Positions 1-5,267 of a DNA stretch of 5,377 nt are shown piece after piece. The stretch covers positions 1-5,377 of the forward strand of contig NZ_CALJRX010000162.1 of assembly GCF_937976265.1 (NCBI RefSeq), read 5' to 3'. The notes under the pieces were generated by a model that was given only the letters and a program-made list of their open reading frames with translations, was not told the origin of the DNA and made no database searches. How positions within the stretch are numbered: the stretch's first letter is position 1; every line of letters begins with the position of its first letter. This DNA is from an uncultured Haemophilus sp. (lineage in GTDB: Bacteria; Pseudomonadota; Gammaproteobacteria; Enterobacterales; Pasteurellaceae). A program made the position numbers and the translations under genes.

Positions 1-10
1 TTTCGTCAAT

Positions 11-39
11 TTGAAAAAATGATGATATTTTGCTAGTAT
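11..39 (+). promoter_or_regulatory. Candidate sigma70 promoter upstream of the first BCCT gene
   Basis: A TTGAAA hexamer at 11-16 (5/6 to the -35 consensus) is followed after 17 bases by TAGTAT at 34-39 (4/6 to the -10 consensus), with a TG at 31-32 that makes an extended -10. Transcription would begin near position 46 and leave a leader of about 160 nt before the TTG start. The -10 match is only moderate, and AT-rich intergenic DNA gives such matches by chance. A promoter further left, outside the window, cannot be excluded. Confidence 0.35.
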
Positions 40-52
40 AAATTTCGTATTT

Positions 53-153
53 GGAAACAATCCACTCAAATCCTACTGAGCGTTTCCTTCAAAATCGCAT
101 TTCTCCGTGCTGTCATTTGCGATGGTTCCATTGCCCATTTTGGTCTTAAGACC
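53..153. other. Inverted-repeat-rich leader segment, function unknown
   Basis: Three inverted repeats lie close together. GGAAAC 53-58 pairs with GTTTCC 82-87 and encloses CTCA 65-68 / TGAG 77-80. ATCGCA 94-99 pairs with TGCGAT 118-123 across an 18-nt loop. GGTCTTAAGACC 142-153 is a perfect 12-bp palindrome followed by TTGTTTT. The first two could fold as hairpins in RNA from either strand. The palindrome has no loop and fits a protein-binding site better than a terminator. I do not recognise a known riboswitch or sRNA here. The stretch is less AT-rich than the DNA around it, which suggests some constraint or a dispersed repeat. Confidence 0.3.
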
Positions 154-195
154 TTGTTTTATTTAATCTGATTTTATTTTTATTCACTAAATTTT

Positions 196-203
196 TAAGG
201 GGG
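196..203 (+). promoter_or_regulatory. Ribosome binding site that decides a TTG start
   Basis: TAAGGGGG can pair along its length with the 16S anti-Shine-Dalgarno sequence if one G-U wobble is allowed at 201. It ends four bases before the TTG at 208. The first in-frame ATG, at 226, is 22 bases downstream of this site and has no site of its own, so the TTG is the better start. Confidence 0.65.
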
Positions 204-207
204 AAGC

Positions 208-2235
208 TTGTCTTTATCTAAATTTATGGAAAAACAAACATCGTTCAATCCCTTGGTGATTGGTGCAACGTTATTTTTTGTGGTGTTACTCGTTGCGATG
301 ATTTTAATCGCACCGGAACAAACGCAAACTTTATTAAATGCCGCCAAATCGGGCATTTTTGCCAACTTTAGTTGGTTTTACGTATTAGCATTCTCGGTGT
401 TTTTGGGCTTTTTAGTCATTTTATCGGTCAGTAGCCTCGGTAATATCAAATTAGGCAATGATGAAGAAGAGCCTGAATTCGGTTTTCTCTCTTGGTTAGC
501 AATGTTATTTGCTGCCGGTATGGGAGTAGGGTTGATGTTCTTTGGTGTGGCAGAGCCCTTAACACATTATTTATCTGATATCACCGCGGGCACAGCAGAG
601 CATAAACAACAAGAAGCCTTGTTACACACTGTATTCCACTGGGGAATCCATGCGTGGGCGGTGTATGGCACGATTGCGTTGGCATTGGCTTACTTTGGAT
701 TCCGTTACAAATTACCTTTGGCATTACGCTCTTGTTTCTATCCATTATTGAAAGAGCGTATTAATGGCAAGTTAGGCGATCTTATCGACATTATGGCGTT
801 ACTTGCCACCTTATTCGGTATTATCACGACATTAGGTTTTGGCGCATCACAATTGGGTGCAGGCTTACACCAATTAGGCTGGATTAGTGAAAATAGCTTC
901 AGCTTACAAATGGTTGTGATTGTTGTGGTCATGAGTTTAGCGATATTTTCCGCGATTTCTGGCGTAGGGAAAGGGGTAAAAATCTTAAGTGAACTGAATT
1001 TAACACTCGCTTTCTGTTTGTTGATTTTCGTATTAGTGACGGGGCCAACACTTTATTTGTTATCCGCTTTCAGCGACAACATCGGAACGTATCTCAGCAA
1101 CTTGGTACAATTAAGCTTCAAAACCTATGTTTATGAACAAGAACATACTGGCTGGTTTAGCGGTTGGACAATTCTGTATTGGGCATGGTGGTGTTCTTGG
1201 GCGCCATTTGTCGGTTTATTTATTGCTCGTATTTCGAAAGGGCGCACGATTCGTGAATTTATTTTCGGCGTGTTGGTGATTCCTAGCCTGTTCGGTGTTT
1301 TGTGGTTTACCGTATTTGGTAACACGGCTATTTGGTTAAATGATGGGGAAGCTGCTGGTGCGTTAGGACAAATGATTTCCTCGCCTGAAACGTTGCTCTT
1401 TAAATTCTTAGATTATTTACCGCTTTCTGGTGTGACCGGTTTAGTGAGTTTGGTGGTGATTTCTTTATTTTTTATCACTTCTGCTGATTCGGGAATTTAT
1501 GTATTAAACAACATTGCATCACGTGATAAAAGTCTTGCTGCACCACGTTGGCAAGCGGTGATGTGGGGCGTATTAATGTCAGTCGTTGCCATTGTTTTGA
1601 TGCAATCAGGTGGTTTAGCAAATCTACAGGCAATGACATTGTTAGTGGCATTACCTTTCGCCATGTTGATGTTATTGATGTGTTTTAGTTTATGGAAAGG
1701 TTTGAATGCCGATAAAAAATATTTTGATACCAAAGTTAATCCAACCAGTATTTTCTGGACGGGGGATAAGTGGAAAGAACGTTTGGAACAAATGATGAAC
1801 CAAACGCAAGAAAAAGATATTTTACGTTTCCTTAAACATACAGTGTTACCGGCTATGCGTGAGCTACGCCAAGAATTAATTGGTAAATATGAATTGAGTG
1901 TGCAAATTAACACGTTATTTGAACAAGATGAGCCTGCAGTGGAATTGGTCATTCAAAAAGAATCAATGCGTGATTTTATGTATGGCGTTAAATCTGTGGG
2001 TCGAGAAGTATCCACTCAACTAATCAATGATGATAATTTGCCACATATTCAACATAGTATGACCTATGAACCATACACCTATTTCTTTGATGGTCGAGTG
2101 GGTTATGATGTGCAATATATGGATCAAGATGAATTGATTGCTGATATGTTGAAACATTATGAACGCTATTTAAGTTTGCTAGATGACGTTGGCCAAGAAT
2201 TGATGGCACACGAGCAAACAGAACTGGCTGAATAA
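208..2235 (+). CDS. BCCT family betaine/carnitine/choline transporter, BetT-like
   Basis: This is a predicted inner-membrane secondary transporter for a quaternary ammonium osmolyte or its precursor. Its 675 residues match the size of E. coli BetT, including a C-terminal cytoplasmic domain of about 180 residues (from about 497) that regulates transport in BetT. About twelve hydrophobic segments run from residue 15 to 496. Family marks are: EEEPEF 86-91; GMGVG 104-108 in TM3; the aromatic box W145, W150 and Y153 in TM4; Q215 in TM5; the TM8 signature Y324-W325-A-W327-W328-x-x-W331-A-P-F-V-G running into ARISKGRTIREF; and TSADSG 424-429 in TM10, whose T424/S425 match the Na2-site residues T467/S468 of BetP. 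G108 corresponds to BetP G153, which is Asp in the choline/proton carrier BetT, so betaine with Na+ is the likelier prediction; this is inference. The TTG start is chosen from the Shine-Dalgarno site. A tandem stop (TAATAA) and a stem-loop follow. Confidence 0.93.
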   Translation: MSLSKFMEKQTSFNPLVIGATLFFVVLLVAMILIAPEQTQTLLNAAKSGIFANFSWFYVLAFSVFLGFLVILSVSSLGNIKLGNDEEEPEFGFLSWLAMLFAAGMGVGLMFFGVAEPLTHYLSDITAGTAEHKQQEALLHTVFHWGIHAWAVYGTIALALAYFGFRYKLPLALRSCFYPLLKERINGKLGDLIDIMALLATLFGIITTLGFGASQLGAGLHQLGWISENSFSLQMVVIVVVMSLAIFSAISGVGKGVKILSELNLTLAFCLLIFVLVTGPTLYLLSAFSDNIGTYLSNLVQLSFKTYVYEQEHTGWFSGWTILYWAWWCSWAPFVGLFIARISKGRTIREFIFGVLVIPSLFGVLWFTVFGNTAIWLNDGEAAGALGQMISSPETLLFKFLDYLPLSGVTGLVSLVVISLFFITSADSGIYVLNNIASRDKSLAAPRWQAVMWGVLMSVVAIVLMQSGGLANLQAMTLLVALPFAMLMLLMCFSLWKGLNADKKYFDTKVNPTSIFWTGDKWKERLEQMMNQTQEKDILRFLKHTVLPAMRELRQELIGKYELSVQINTLFEQDEPAVELVIQKESMRDFMYGVKSVGREVSTQLINDDNLPHIQHSMTYEPYTYFFDGRVGYDVQYMDQDELIADMLKHYERYLSLLDDVGQELMAHEQTELAE

Positions 2236-2259
2236 TAAGAATAAAGTGCGGTTGAAAAT
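2212..2259 (+). repeat. Direct repeat copy 1: gene 3' end plus uptake-signal arm
   Basis: These 48 bases encode the last residues E-Q-T-E-L-A-E of the first BCCT protein, its TAATAA double stop, and the left arm of its terminator with an uptake signal. They match 4267-4314 at 46 of 48 positions. The differences are T2229/C4284, which is synonymous (Ala GCT/GCC), and A2241/C4296, which is non-coding. Equivalent positions are 2055 bp apart, and the second BCCT gene lies between the copies. Confidence 0.95.
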
Positions 2260-2290
2260 CCTCTAAATTTTTAACTGCACTTTTTGTTTT
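2243..2290 (+). terminator. Rho-independent terminator built on an uptake signal pair
   Basis: Bases 2243-2259 pair with 2267-2283 (17 bp, with G-U pairs at 2250/2276 and 2254/2272) around a 7-nt loop. A T-rich tail at 2281-2290 (TTTTTGTTTT) follows. The left arm holds an exact uptake signal (AAGTGCGGT). The right arm holds ACTGCACTT, one base off the complementary signal ACCGCACTT, and that change keeps pairing through G-U. Opposed uptake signals acting as terminators are well known in this family. It should end the first BCCT transcript, although some readthrough into the next gene is likely needed. Confidence 0.85.
2244..2252 (+). repeat. DNA uptake signal sequence (exact)
   Basis: AAGTGCGGT is the core of the H. 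influenzae-class uptake signal. It is followed by TGAAAAT, which fits the extended consensus with its AT-rich flank. It forms the left arm of the terminator between the two BCCT genes. Confidence 0.9.
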
Positions 2291-2299
2291 AAAACAGAT

Positions 2300-4219
2300 A
2301 TGAAGATACAAAATACTTTCAAAGCAAATGTTATTTGGGGCAGTTTAGGTTTTAGTTTAGCGATTATTGCCGCCCTTTTATTTGATACGCAGCAAACGAT
2401 ATCTTATCTTGCTGCGGCGAAAGCATTTATTTTCTCTCAGTTTAGCTGGTTTTATATTTTACTGAGTGCATTTTTTCTATTCTTTTTACTCTTCTTGGCA
2501 TTAGGGCGATATGGCGATATTAAGCTGGGGAGCGATGAGGAGGAGCCAGAGTTTAAATTAAGCTCTTGGATTGCATTACTCTTTACCTCTGGAATTGGTA
2601 TTGGCATTGTTTTCCTTGGCGTTGCTGAACCGCTTTCACATTTTCTTTCACCAATAGGTGAATATGAGAAAGTTCGAACGGCATTATTTTTTAGTATTTT
2701 TCATTGGAGTATCAGTGCTTGGGCTATTTATGGATTAATTGCACTTACGATTGCTTACTTCGGATTTCGCTATAAATTACCCTTTTCTTTGCGCTCTTGT
2801 TTTTATCCCTTACTGAAAGAAAAGATTAATGGAAAAGTAGGGGATATCATTGATATTCTCGGGATTTGTACCACCTTATTTGGTGTAGTCGCAACCTTAG
2901 GTTATAGTGCGATTCGGTTGGCTGCCGCATTCCATTCAATGCATTTATTGGATAACTCACCCTATTTGGTTCCCCTTATTTTAGTGAGTGTTTTTATCAT
3001 TGCTATCTTAATTTCACTGCAGGGTATCGCCAACGGGTTTCGAATTCTTAGTGAGCTAAATCTAGGCGTTACATTTCTCTTTATGCTATTGGTTTTGCTA
3101 TTCGGTCCGACAATCTATTTAATTTCTGCTTTTACGGAAAATATTGGTACCTACTTAAGCGGTTTAATTAGAGTCGGCTTCAAGGCTTATGCCTATGATG
3201 TAGAACATCTAGACTGGTTTATGGATTGGACAGTTTTTTACTGGGCATGGTGGTTTTCGTGGGCGCCTGGCTTTGGCATTTTTATCGCACGAATTTCTCG
3301 CGGACGAACTTTGCGGGAGTTTATTTTCGGCGTATTGATGGTACCCAGTTTATTCTTCGTTTTGTGGTTCACGGTATTTGGTAATGGCGCAATTTGGGTG
3401 AATGAGCATCTTGCTAAAGGGGCATTAGGTCAAGCTGTAAATAATGTGGGCTCACTCCTTTTTGATTTTTTGAGTTATTTACCTTATTCCGGTTTAACTA
3501 AAACGTTAGCTTTATTTATTATCACACTTTTTTTTATCGTCACCATTAACTTTGGTATTTATACGCTGAATAATATCGCGATTGAAGACAAAAGCCAGGT
3601 TTCACCTCGTTGGCAATCTATGTTTTGGGGTGGATTATTGTCAGCAGTTACGTTTGTTCTTTATCTTTTTGGCGGTATTGAAATACTCCAATCAACGATG
3701 TTGTTTTTCTCTTTACCTTTTGCCCTGTTGATGTCAGTGATGGCATGGAGTTTGTTAAAAGGTTTACGATTTGAACGTCAATATTATTCCACAGAGGTTT
3801 CAGATTTGTGGACAGGTGCAAACTGGCGTAGCCGTTTAAGACAGTTAGTGATTGAATCGAAGCAAGATGACGCCATTTCCCATTTAAAAACAACGGCACT
3901 TTTGGCAATGAGAGAGTTACGCCAGTTACTCATTGGTACCTATGGTTTAAATGTGACATTACAGCAACATTTTGGTAGCGATAATAATCAACTGGTTCTT
4001 TCTATTGAAAATGGACTAGCAGAAGATTTTTTTTATCAAATTACCTTGTTTGAGAAGCCCGTATCTGAAACAGCACAAGTTCATCATACATTAATGGTTT
4101 CAACAAATATTCAAGTAGAAGGTTATCCCTTGAGTATCACAAGGGAAGAGGATTTGATCGTGGATATCTTGCAATGTTATGAGCGATACATGAAACAACT
4201 GGATTTTGTTATTTCATAA
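2300..4219 (+). CDS. Divergent BCCT family transporter paralogue
   Basis: This 639-residue protein aligns end to end with the upstream transporter, with about half the residues identical by eye and long shared runs in TM8-TM9. It is a predicted twelve-segment inner-membrane carrier with a BetT-type cytoplasmic tail (from about 487). It keeps EEEPEF 80-85, GIGIG 98-102, the aromatic residues W136, W141 and Y144, the TM8 tryptophans W315, W317, W318 and W321, and LSELN 250-254. It departs from the family in three places. TSADSG is V-T-I-N-F-G at 414-419, losing the Thr equivalent to BetP T467 and the Asp. The TM5 Gln is R206 with flanking glycines changed to alanine. PFVG is P-G-F-G at 323-326. 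The tail also stops early, at LDFVIS, where the paralogue continues for 14 more residues. The reading frame is otherwise intact. The ATG at 2300 has no clear Shine-Dalgarno site but gives an N terminus that aligns well. The substrate is unknown, and altered coupling or a sensing role is possible. Confidence 0.9.
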   Translation: MKIQNTFKANVIWGSLGFSLAIIAALLFDTQQTISYLAAAKAFIFSQFSWFYILLSAFFLFFLLFLALGRYGDIKLGSDEEEPEFKLSSWIALLFTSGIGIGIVFLGVAEPLSHFLSPIGEYEKVRTALFFSIFHWSISAWAIYGLIALTIAYFGFRYKLPFSLRSCFYPLLKEKINGKVGDIIDILGICTTLFGVVATLGYSAIRLAAAFHSMHLLDNSPYLVPLILVSVFIIAILISLQGIANGFRILSELNLGVTFLFMLLVLLFGPTIYLISAFTENIGTYLSGLIRVGFKAYAYDVEHLDWFMDWTVFYWAWWFSWAPGFGIFIARISRGRTLREFIFGVLMVPSLFFVLWFTVFGNGAIWVNEHLAKGALGQAVNNVGSLLFDFLSYLPYSGLTKTLALFIITLFFIVTINFGIYTLNNIAIEDKSQVSPRWQSMFWGGLLSAVTFVLYLFGGIEILQSTMLFFSLPFALLMSVMAWSLLKGLRFERQYYSTEVSDLWTGANWRSRLRQLVIESKQDDAISHLKTTALLAMRELRQLLIGTYGLNVTLQQHFGSDNNQLVLSIENGLAEDFFYQITLFEKPVSETAQVHHTLMVSTNIQVEGYPLSITREEDLIVDILQCYERYMKQLDFVIS

Positions 4220-4251
4220 TTCCTGTCTTATAAGTTCAGCATGGTGGATGA

Positions 4252-4290
4252 GAGTTAATGTCTGATGAGCAAACAGAACTGGCCGAATAA
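4252..4290 (+). pseudogene. Remnant of a BCCT gene 3' end
   Basis: This frame reads E-L-M-S-D-E-Q-T-E-L-A-E followed by TAATAA. It matches the last residues of the first BCCT protein (E-L-M-A-H-E-Q-T-E-L-A-E) and the same double stop. A TGA at 4249-4251 lies just upstream in frame, and the second BCCT gene has already stopped at 4219, so the segment is not part of any long reading frame. Between the shared Y-E-R-Y codons and the GAG at 4267 there are 35 more bases than in the first gene. The ATG at 4258 would give only a ten-residue peptide with no convincing ribosome site. I read it as a leftover, not a gene. Confidence 0.65.
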
Positions 4291-4314
4291 TAAGACTAAA
4301 GTGCGGTTGAAAAT
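4267..4314 (+). repeat. Direct repeat copy 2, downstream of the second BCCT gene
   Basis: This is the second copy of the 48-bp sequence at 2212-2259 (46/48 identical). Weaker matching continues leftwards to about 4252. Recombination between the copies would remove 2055 bp, including the whole second BCCT gene, and leave the first gene with an intact C terminus and one terminator. Confidence 0.95.
4299..4307 (+). repeat. DNA uptake signal sequence (exact)
   Basis: AAGTGCGGT followed by TGAAAAT forms the left arm of the terminator before tatA. It lies inside the 48-bp repeat. Confidence 0.9.
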
Positions 4315-4328
4315 AACATTATTTTTTG

Positions 4329-4337
4329 ACCGCACTT
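4329..4337 (-). repeat. DNA uptake signal sequence (exact, reverse orientation)
   Basis: ACCGCACTT is the reverse complement of the uptake signal core and forms the right arm of the terminator before tatA. Confidence 0.9.
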
Positions 4338-4350
4338 TTAAAATTACCTC

Positions 4351-4379
4351 TTGAGACAAATGCATAAAAAGAGTATATT
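4351..4379 (+). promoter_or_regulatory. Sigma70-type promoter of the tat operon
   Basis: TTGAGA at 4351-4356 (5/6 to the -35 consensus) and TATATT at 4374-4379 (5/6 to the -10 consensus) are separated by the optimal 17 bases. The promoter sits just after the terminator and 40 bases before the tatA start. Transcription should begin near 4386 and give a leader of about 35 nt. I see no operator-like symmetry over it, which suggests constitutive expression, as expected for tat. Confidence 0.75.
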
Positions 4380-4406
4380 CAAGCCCAAATTTTCAATTTA
4401 ATTCTA

Positions 4407-4412
4407 ACGGAG
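4407..4412 (+). promoter_or_regulatory. Ribosome binding site of tatA
   Basis: ACGGAG lies seven bases before the ATG at 4420. It carries the GGAG core and has normal spacing. Confidence 0.7.
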
Positions 4413-4419
4413 TTTTTCT

Positions 4420-4650
4420 ATGTTTGGTTTATCCCCAGCACAAATGATTATTTTATTAGTCGTGGTTTTATTAGTATTCGGTACAAAAAAATTACGCAAT
4501 GCGGGCTCTGATCTTGGCGCAGCAGTAAAAGGCTTTAAAAAAGCGATGTCTGATGACGAGCCGAAAAAAGATGCGGAATTTACTCAAATTAAAGACGGTA
4601 CAACAACCGCTGAAAAAACTGAAACTGTAAAAGATAAAGAACAGGCATAA
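4420..4650 (+). CDS. tatA: Sec-independent protein translocase subunit TatA
   Basis: TatA is the small membrane protein that oligomerises with TatBC to let folded proteins with twin-arginine signal peptides cross the inner membrane. The 76 residues show the standard plan: a short periplasmic N terminus (M-F-G-L-S-P-A-Q8), one hydrophobic helix at about 6-20, the F20-G21 hinge followed by T-K-K-L, an amphipathic helix with G-S-D-L-G-A-A-V-K-G-F-K-K-A-M-S-D-D-E-P at 29-48, and a charged, disordered tail. E. coli TatA (89 residues) is nearly identical from the hinge to DDEP. The tail is shorter here. Q8 and Phe-Gly argue for TatA/E rather than TatB, which has Glu at position 8 and Gly-Pro at the hinge. 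It is the first gene of tatABC, has its own promoter, and ends two bases before tatB. Confidence 0.97.
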   Translation: MFGLSPAQMIILLVVVLLVFGTKKLRNAGSDLGAAVKGFKKAMSDDEPKKDAEFTQIKDGTTTAEKTETVKDKEQA

Positions 4651-4652
4651 CC

Positions 4653-5258
4653 GTGTTTGATATTGGTTTTTCCGAACTTGTTTTATTAATGCTTGTGGGC
4701 TTAGTCGTGCTAGGCCCTAAGCGTTTACCTGTAGCTATTCGTACGGTAATGGGCTGGGTGAAAACGATCCGCGGGTTGGCAGCTAATGTTCAAAATGAAT
4801 TAAAGCAAGAACTTAAATTGCAAGAGTTGCAAGATAGCATTAAAAAAGCGGAACAACTGAATCTAAAACAGCTTTCCCCAGACTTAAGTAAAACTGTTGA
4901 AGAGCTAAAAGAGCAAGCTCAAAAAATGCGTGCAGAGTTAGAAGAAAAAGCGGCTGCAGCAGGTACTTCGGTGGAAGAGCAAATTAAAGAAATTAAAAGT
5001 GCGGCTGAAAATCCGGCTGATTCTGCGGAAAAACTTGAGGTAAACTCACAAGAAACAGCAGAAAATCCGGTTGAAACAGCATCGACAGAACATGCAGAGA
5101 ATGAAACTGCCGAAGTTTTGGAATCTGAAAAAACAGAAGTGGATTTGACCGCACTTGAACCTCATGAACAAGCTGAATTAACTGAGCGTTTATCCGATTA
5201 CTATTCACCGGATGATGTGGAGTTACAGCCAGCACCTAAATCTGAAGCGAAGTCCTAG
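4653..5258 (+). CDS. tatB: Sec-independent protein translocase subunit TatB
   Basis: TatB pairs with TatC to form the receptor for twin-arginine signal peptides. The N terminus (M-F-D-I-G-F-S-E8-L) and the G21-P22 hinge followed by K-R-L-P are diagnostic. One membrane helix spans about 6-20. An amphipathic region with V-Q-N-E-L-K-Q-E-L-K-L-Q-E-L-Q-D at 46-61 closely matches E. coli TatB, and a helical, charged stretch runs to about 116. The rest, to residue 201, is an acidic, low-complexity linker with an A-E-N-P repeat (118-121 and 136-139), ending in a distinct segment around L-S-D-Y-Y-S-P-D-D-V at 180-189. E. coli TatB is about 171 residues; the extra length is in the linker. The start is GTG, fixed by the family N terminus and by an AGG seven bases upstream inside the end of tatA. 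The 2-bp gap implies translation coupled to tatA. Confidence 0.96.
   Translation: MFDIGFSELVLLMLVGLVVLGPKRLPVAIRTVMGWVKTIRGLAANVQNELKQELKLQELQDSIKKAEQLNLKQLSPDLSKTVEELKEQAQKMRAELEEKAAAAGTSVEEQIKEIKSAAENPADSAEKLEVNSQETAENPVETASTEHAENETAEVLESEKTEVDLTALEPHEQAELTERLSDYYSPDDVELQPAPKSEAKS
4997..5005 (+). repeat. Near-match uptake signal inside tatB
   Basis: AAGTGCGGC differs from the uptake core at the last base, but its surroundings (AAAGTGCGGCTGAAAATCC, 4996-5014) match the terminator arm at 2243-2261 at 18 of 19 positions. It encodes K-S-A-A-E-N at the start of the acidic linker. Confidence 0.5.
5004..5020 (+). repeat. Imperfect internal repeat in the tatB linker, copy 1
   Basis: Seventeen bases here match 5058-5074 at 15 positions and encode the two A-E-N-P motifs of the TatB linker. 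This could be a small internal duplication or shared codon choice in low-complexity sequence. Confidence 0.5.
5058..5074 (+). repeat. Imperfect internal repeat in the tatB linker, copy 2
   Basis: This is the second copy, encoding A-E-N-P-V-E, with two base changes relative to 5004-5020. Confidence 0.5.
5148..5156 (-). repeat. DNA uptake signal sequence (exact, reverse) inside tatB
   Basis: ACCGCACTT is an exact uptake core on the - strand. It encodes T-A-L within L-T-A-L-E of TatB at the end of the acidic linker. It has no pairing partner nearby, so it does not act as a terminator. Confidence 0.9.
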
Positions 5259-5267
5259 AGAATAATT

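Larger units (their letters stand above)
4298..4339 (+). terminator. Rho-independent terminator built on an exact uptake signal pair
   Basis: Bases 4298-4313 pair with 4323-4338 (16 bp, with G-U pairs at 4308/4328 and 4309/4327) around a 9-nt loop. The core is two exact opposed uptake signals. The T tract is short (TTTT, then AAAATT), so it may be less efficient than the first terminator. It separates the transporter genes from the tat operon. Confidence 0.8.

Noticed and set aside
738..1325. Two 64-codon open frames on the - strand (738-932 and 1131-1325)
   Set aside because: Both are antisense to conserved transmembrane segments of the first BCCT gene, with no start signals or known motifs.
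1497..1952. 151-codon open frame on the - strand
   Set aside because: It lies wholly inside the first BCCT gene in antisense, has no recognisable domain or ribosome site, and the + strand protein there is strongly conserved.
2286..2295. GTTTTAAAAC palindrome before the second BCCT start as an operator
   Set aside because: It is a short AT palindrome overlapping the terminator T tail and has no matching site elsewhere in the window.
2024..2311. 95-codon open frame on the - strand across the gap between the BCCT genes
   Set aside because: It runs through the terminator stem and the end of the first gene, and its protein has no family features. It is a shadow frame.
3893..3901. ACGGCACTT, one base off a reverse uptake signal
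   Set aside because: It is a single mismatch at a core position in coding sequence without the extended flank; such matches are expected by chance.
3648..3908. 86-codon open frame on the - strand
   Set aside because: It is antisense to TM11-TM12 and the tail of the second BCCT gene. Nothing supports expression.
4258..4290. Ten-codon open frame as a real small gene
   Set aside because: Its sequence is explained as a copy of the end of the first BCCT gene, and it lacks a convincing ribosome site.
4993..5235. 80-codon open frame on the - strand inside tatB
   Set aside because: It is antisense to the low-complexity linker of TatB, where a Glu/Ala-rich + strand frame leaves few stops in antisense. 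No independent support.
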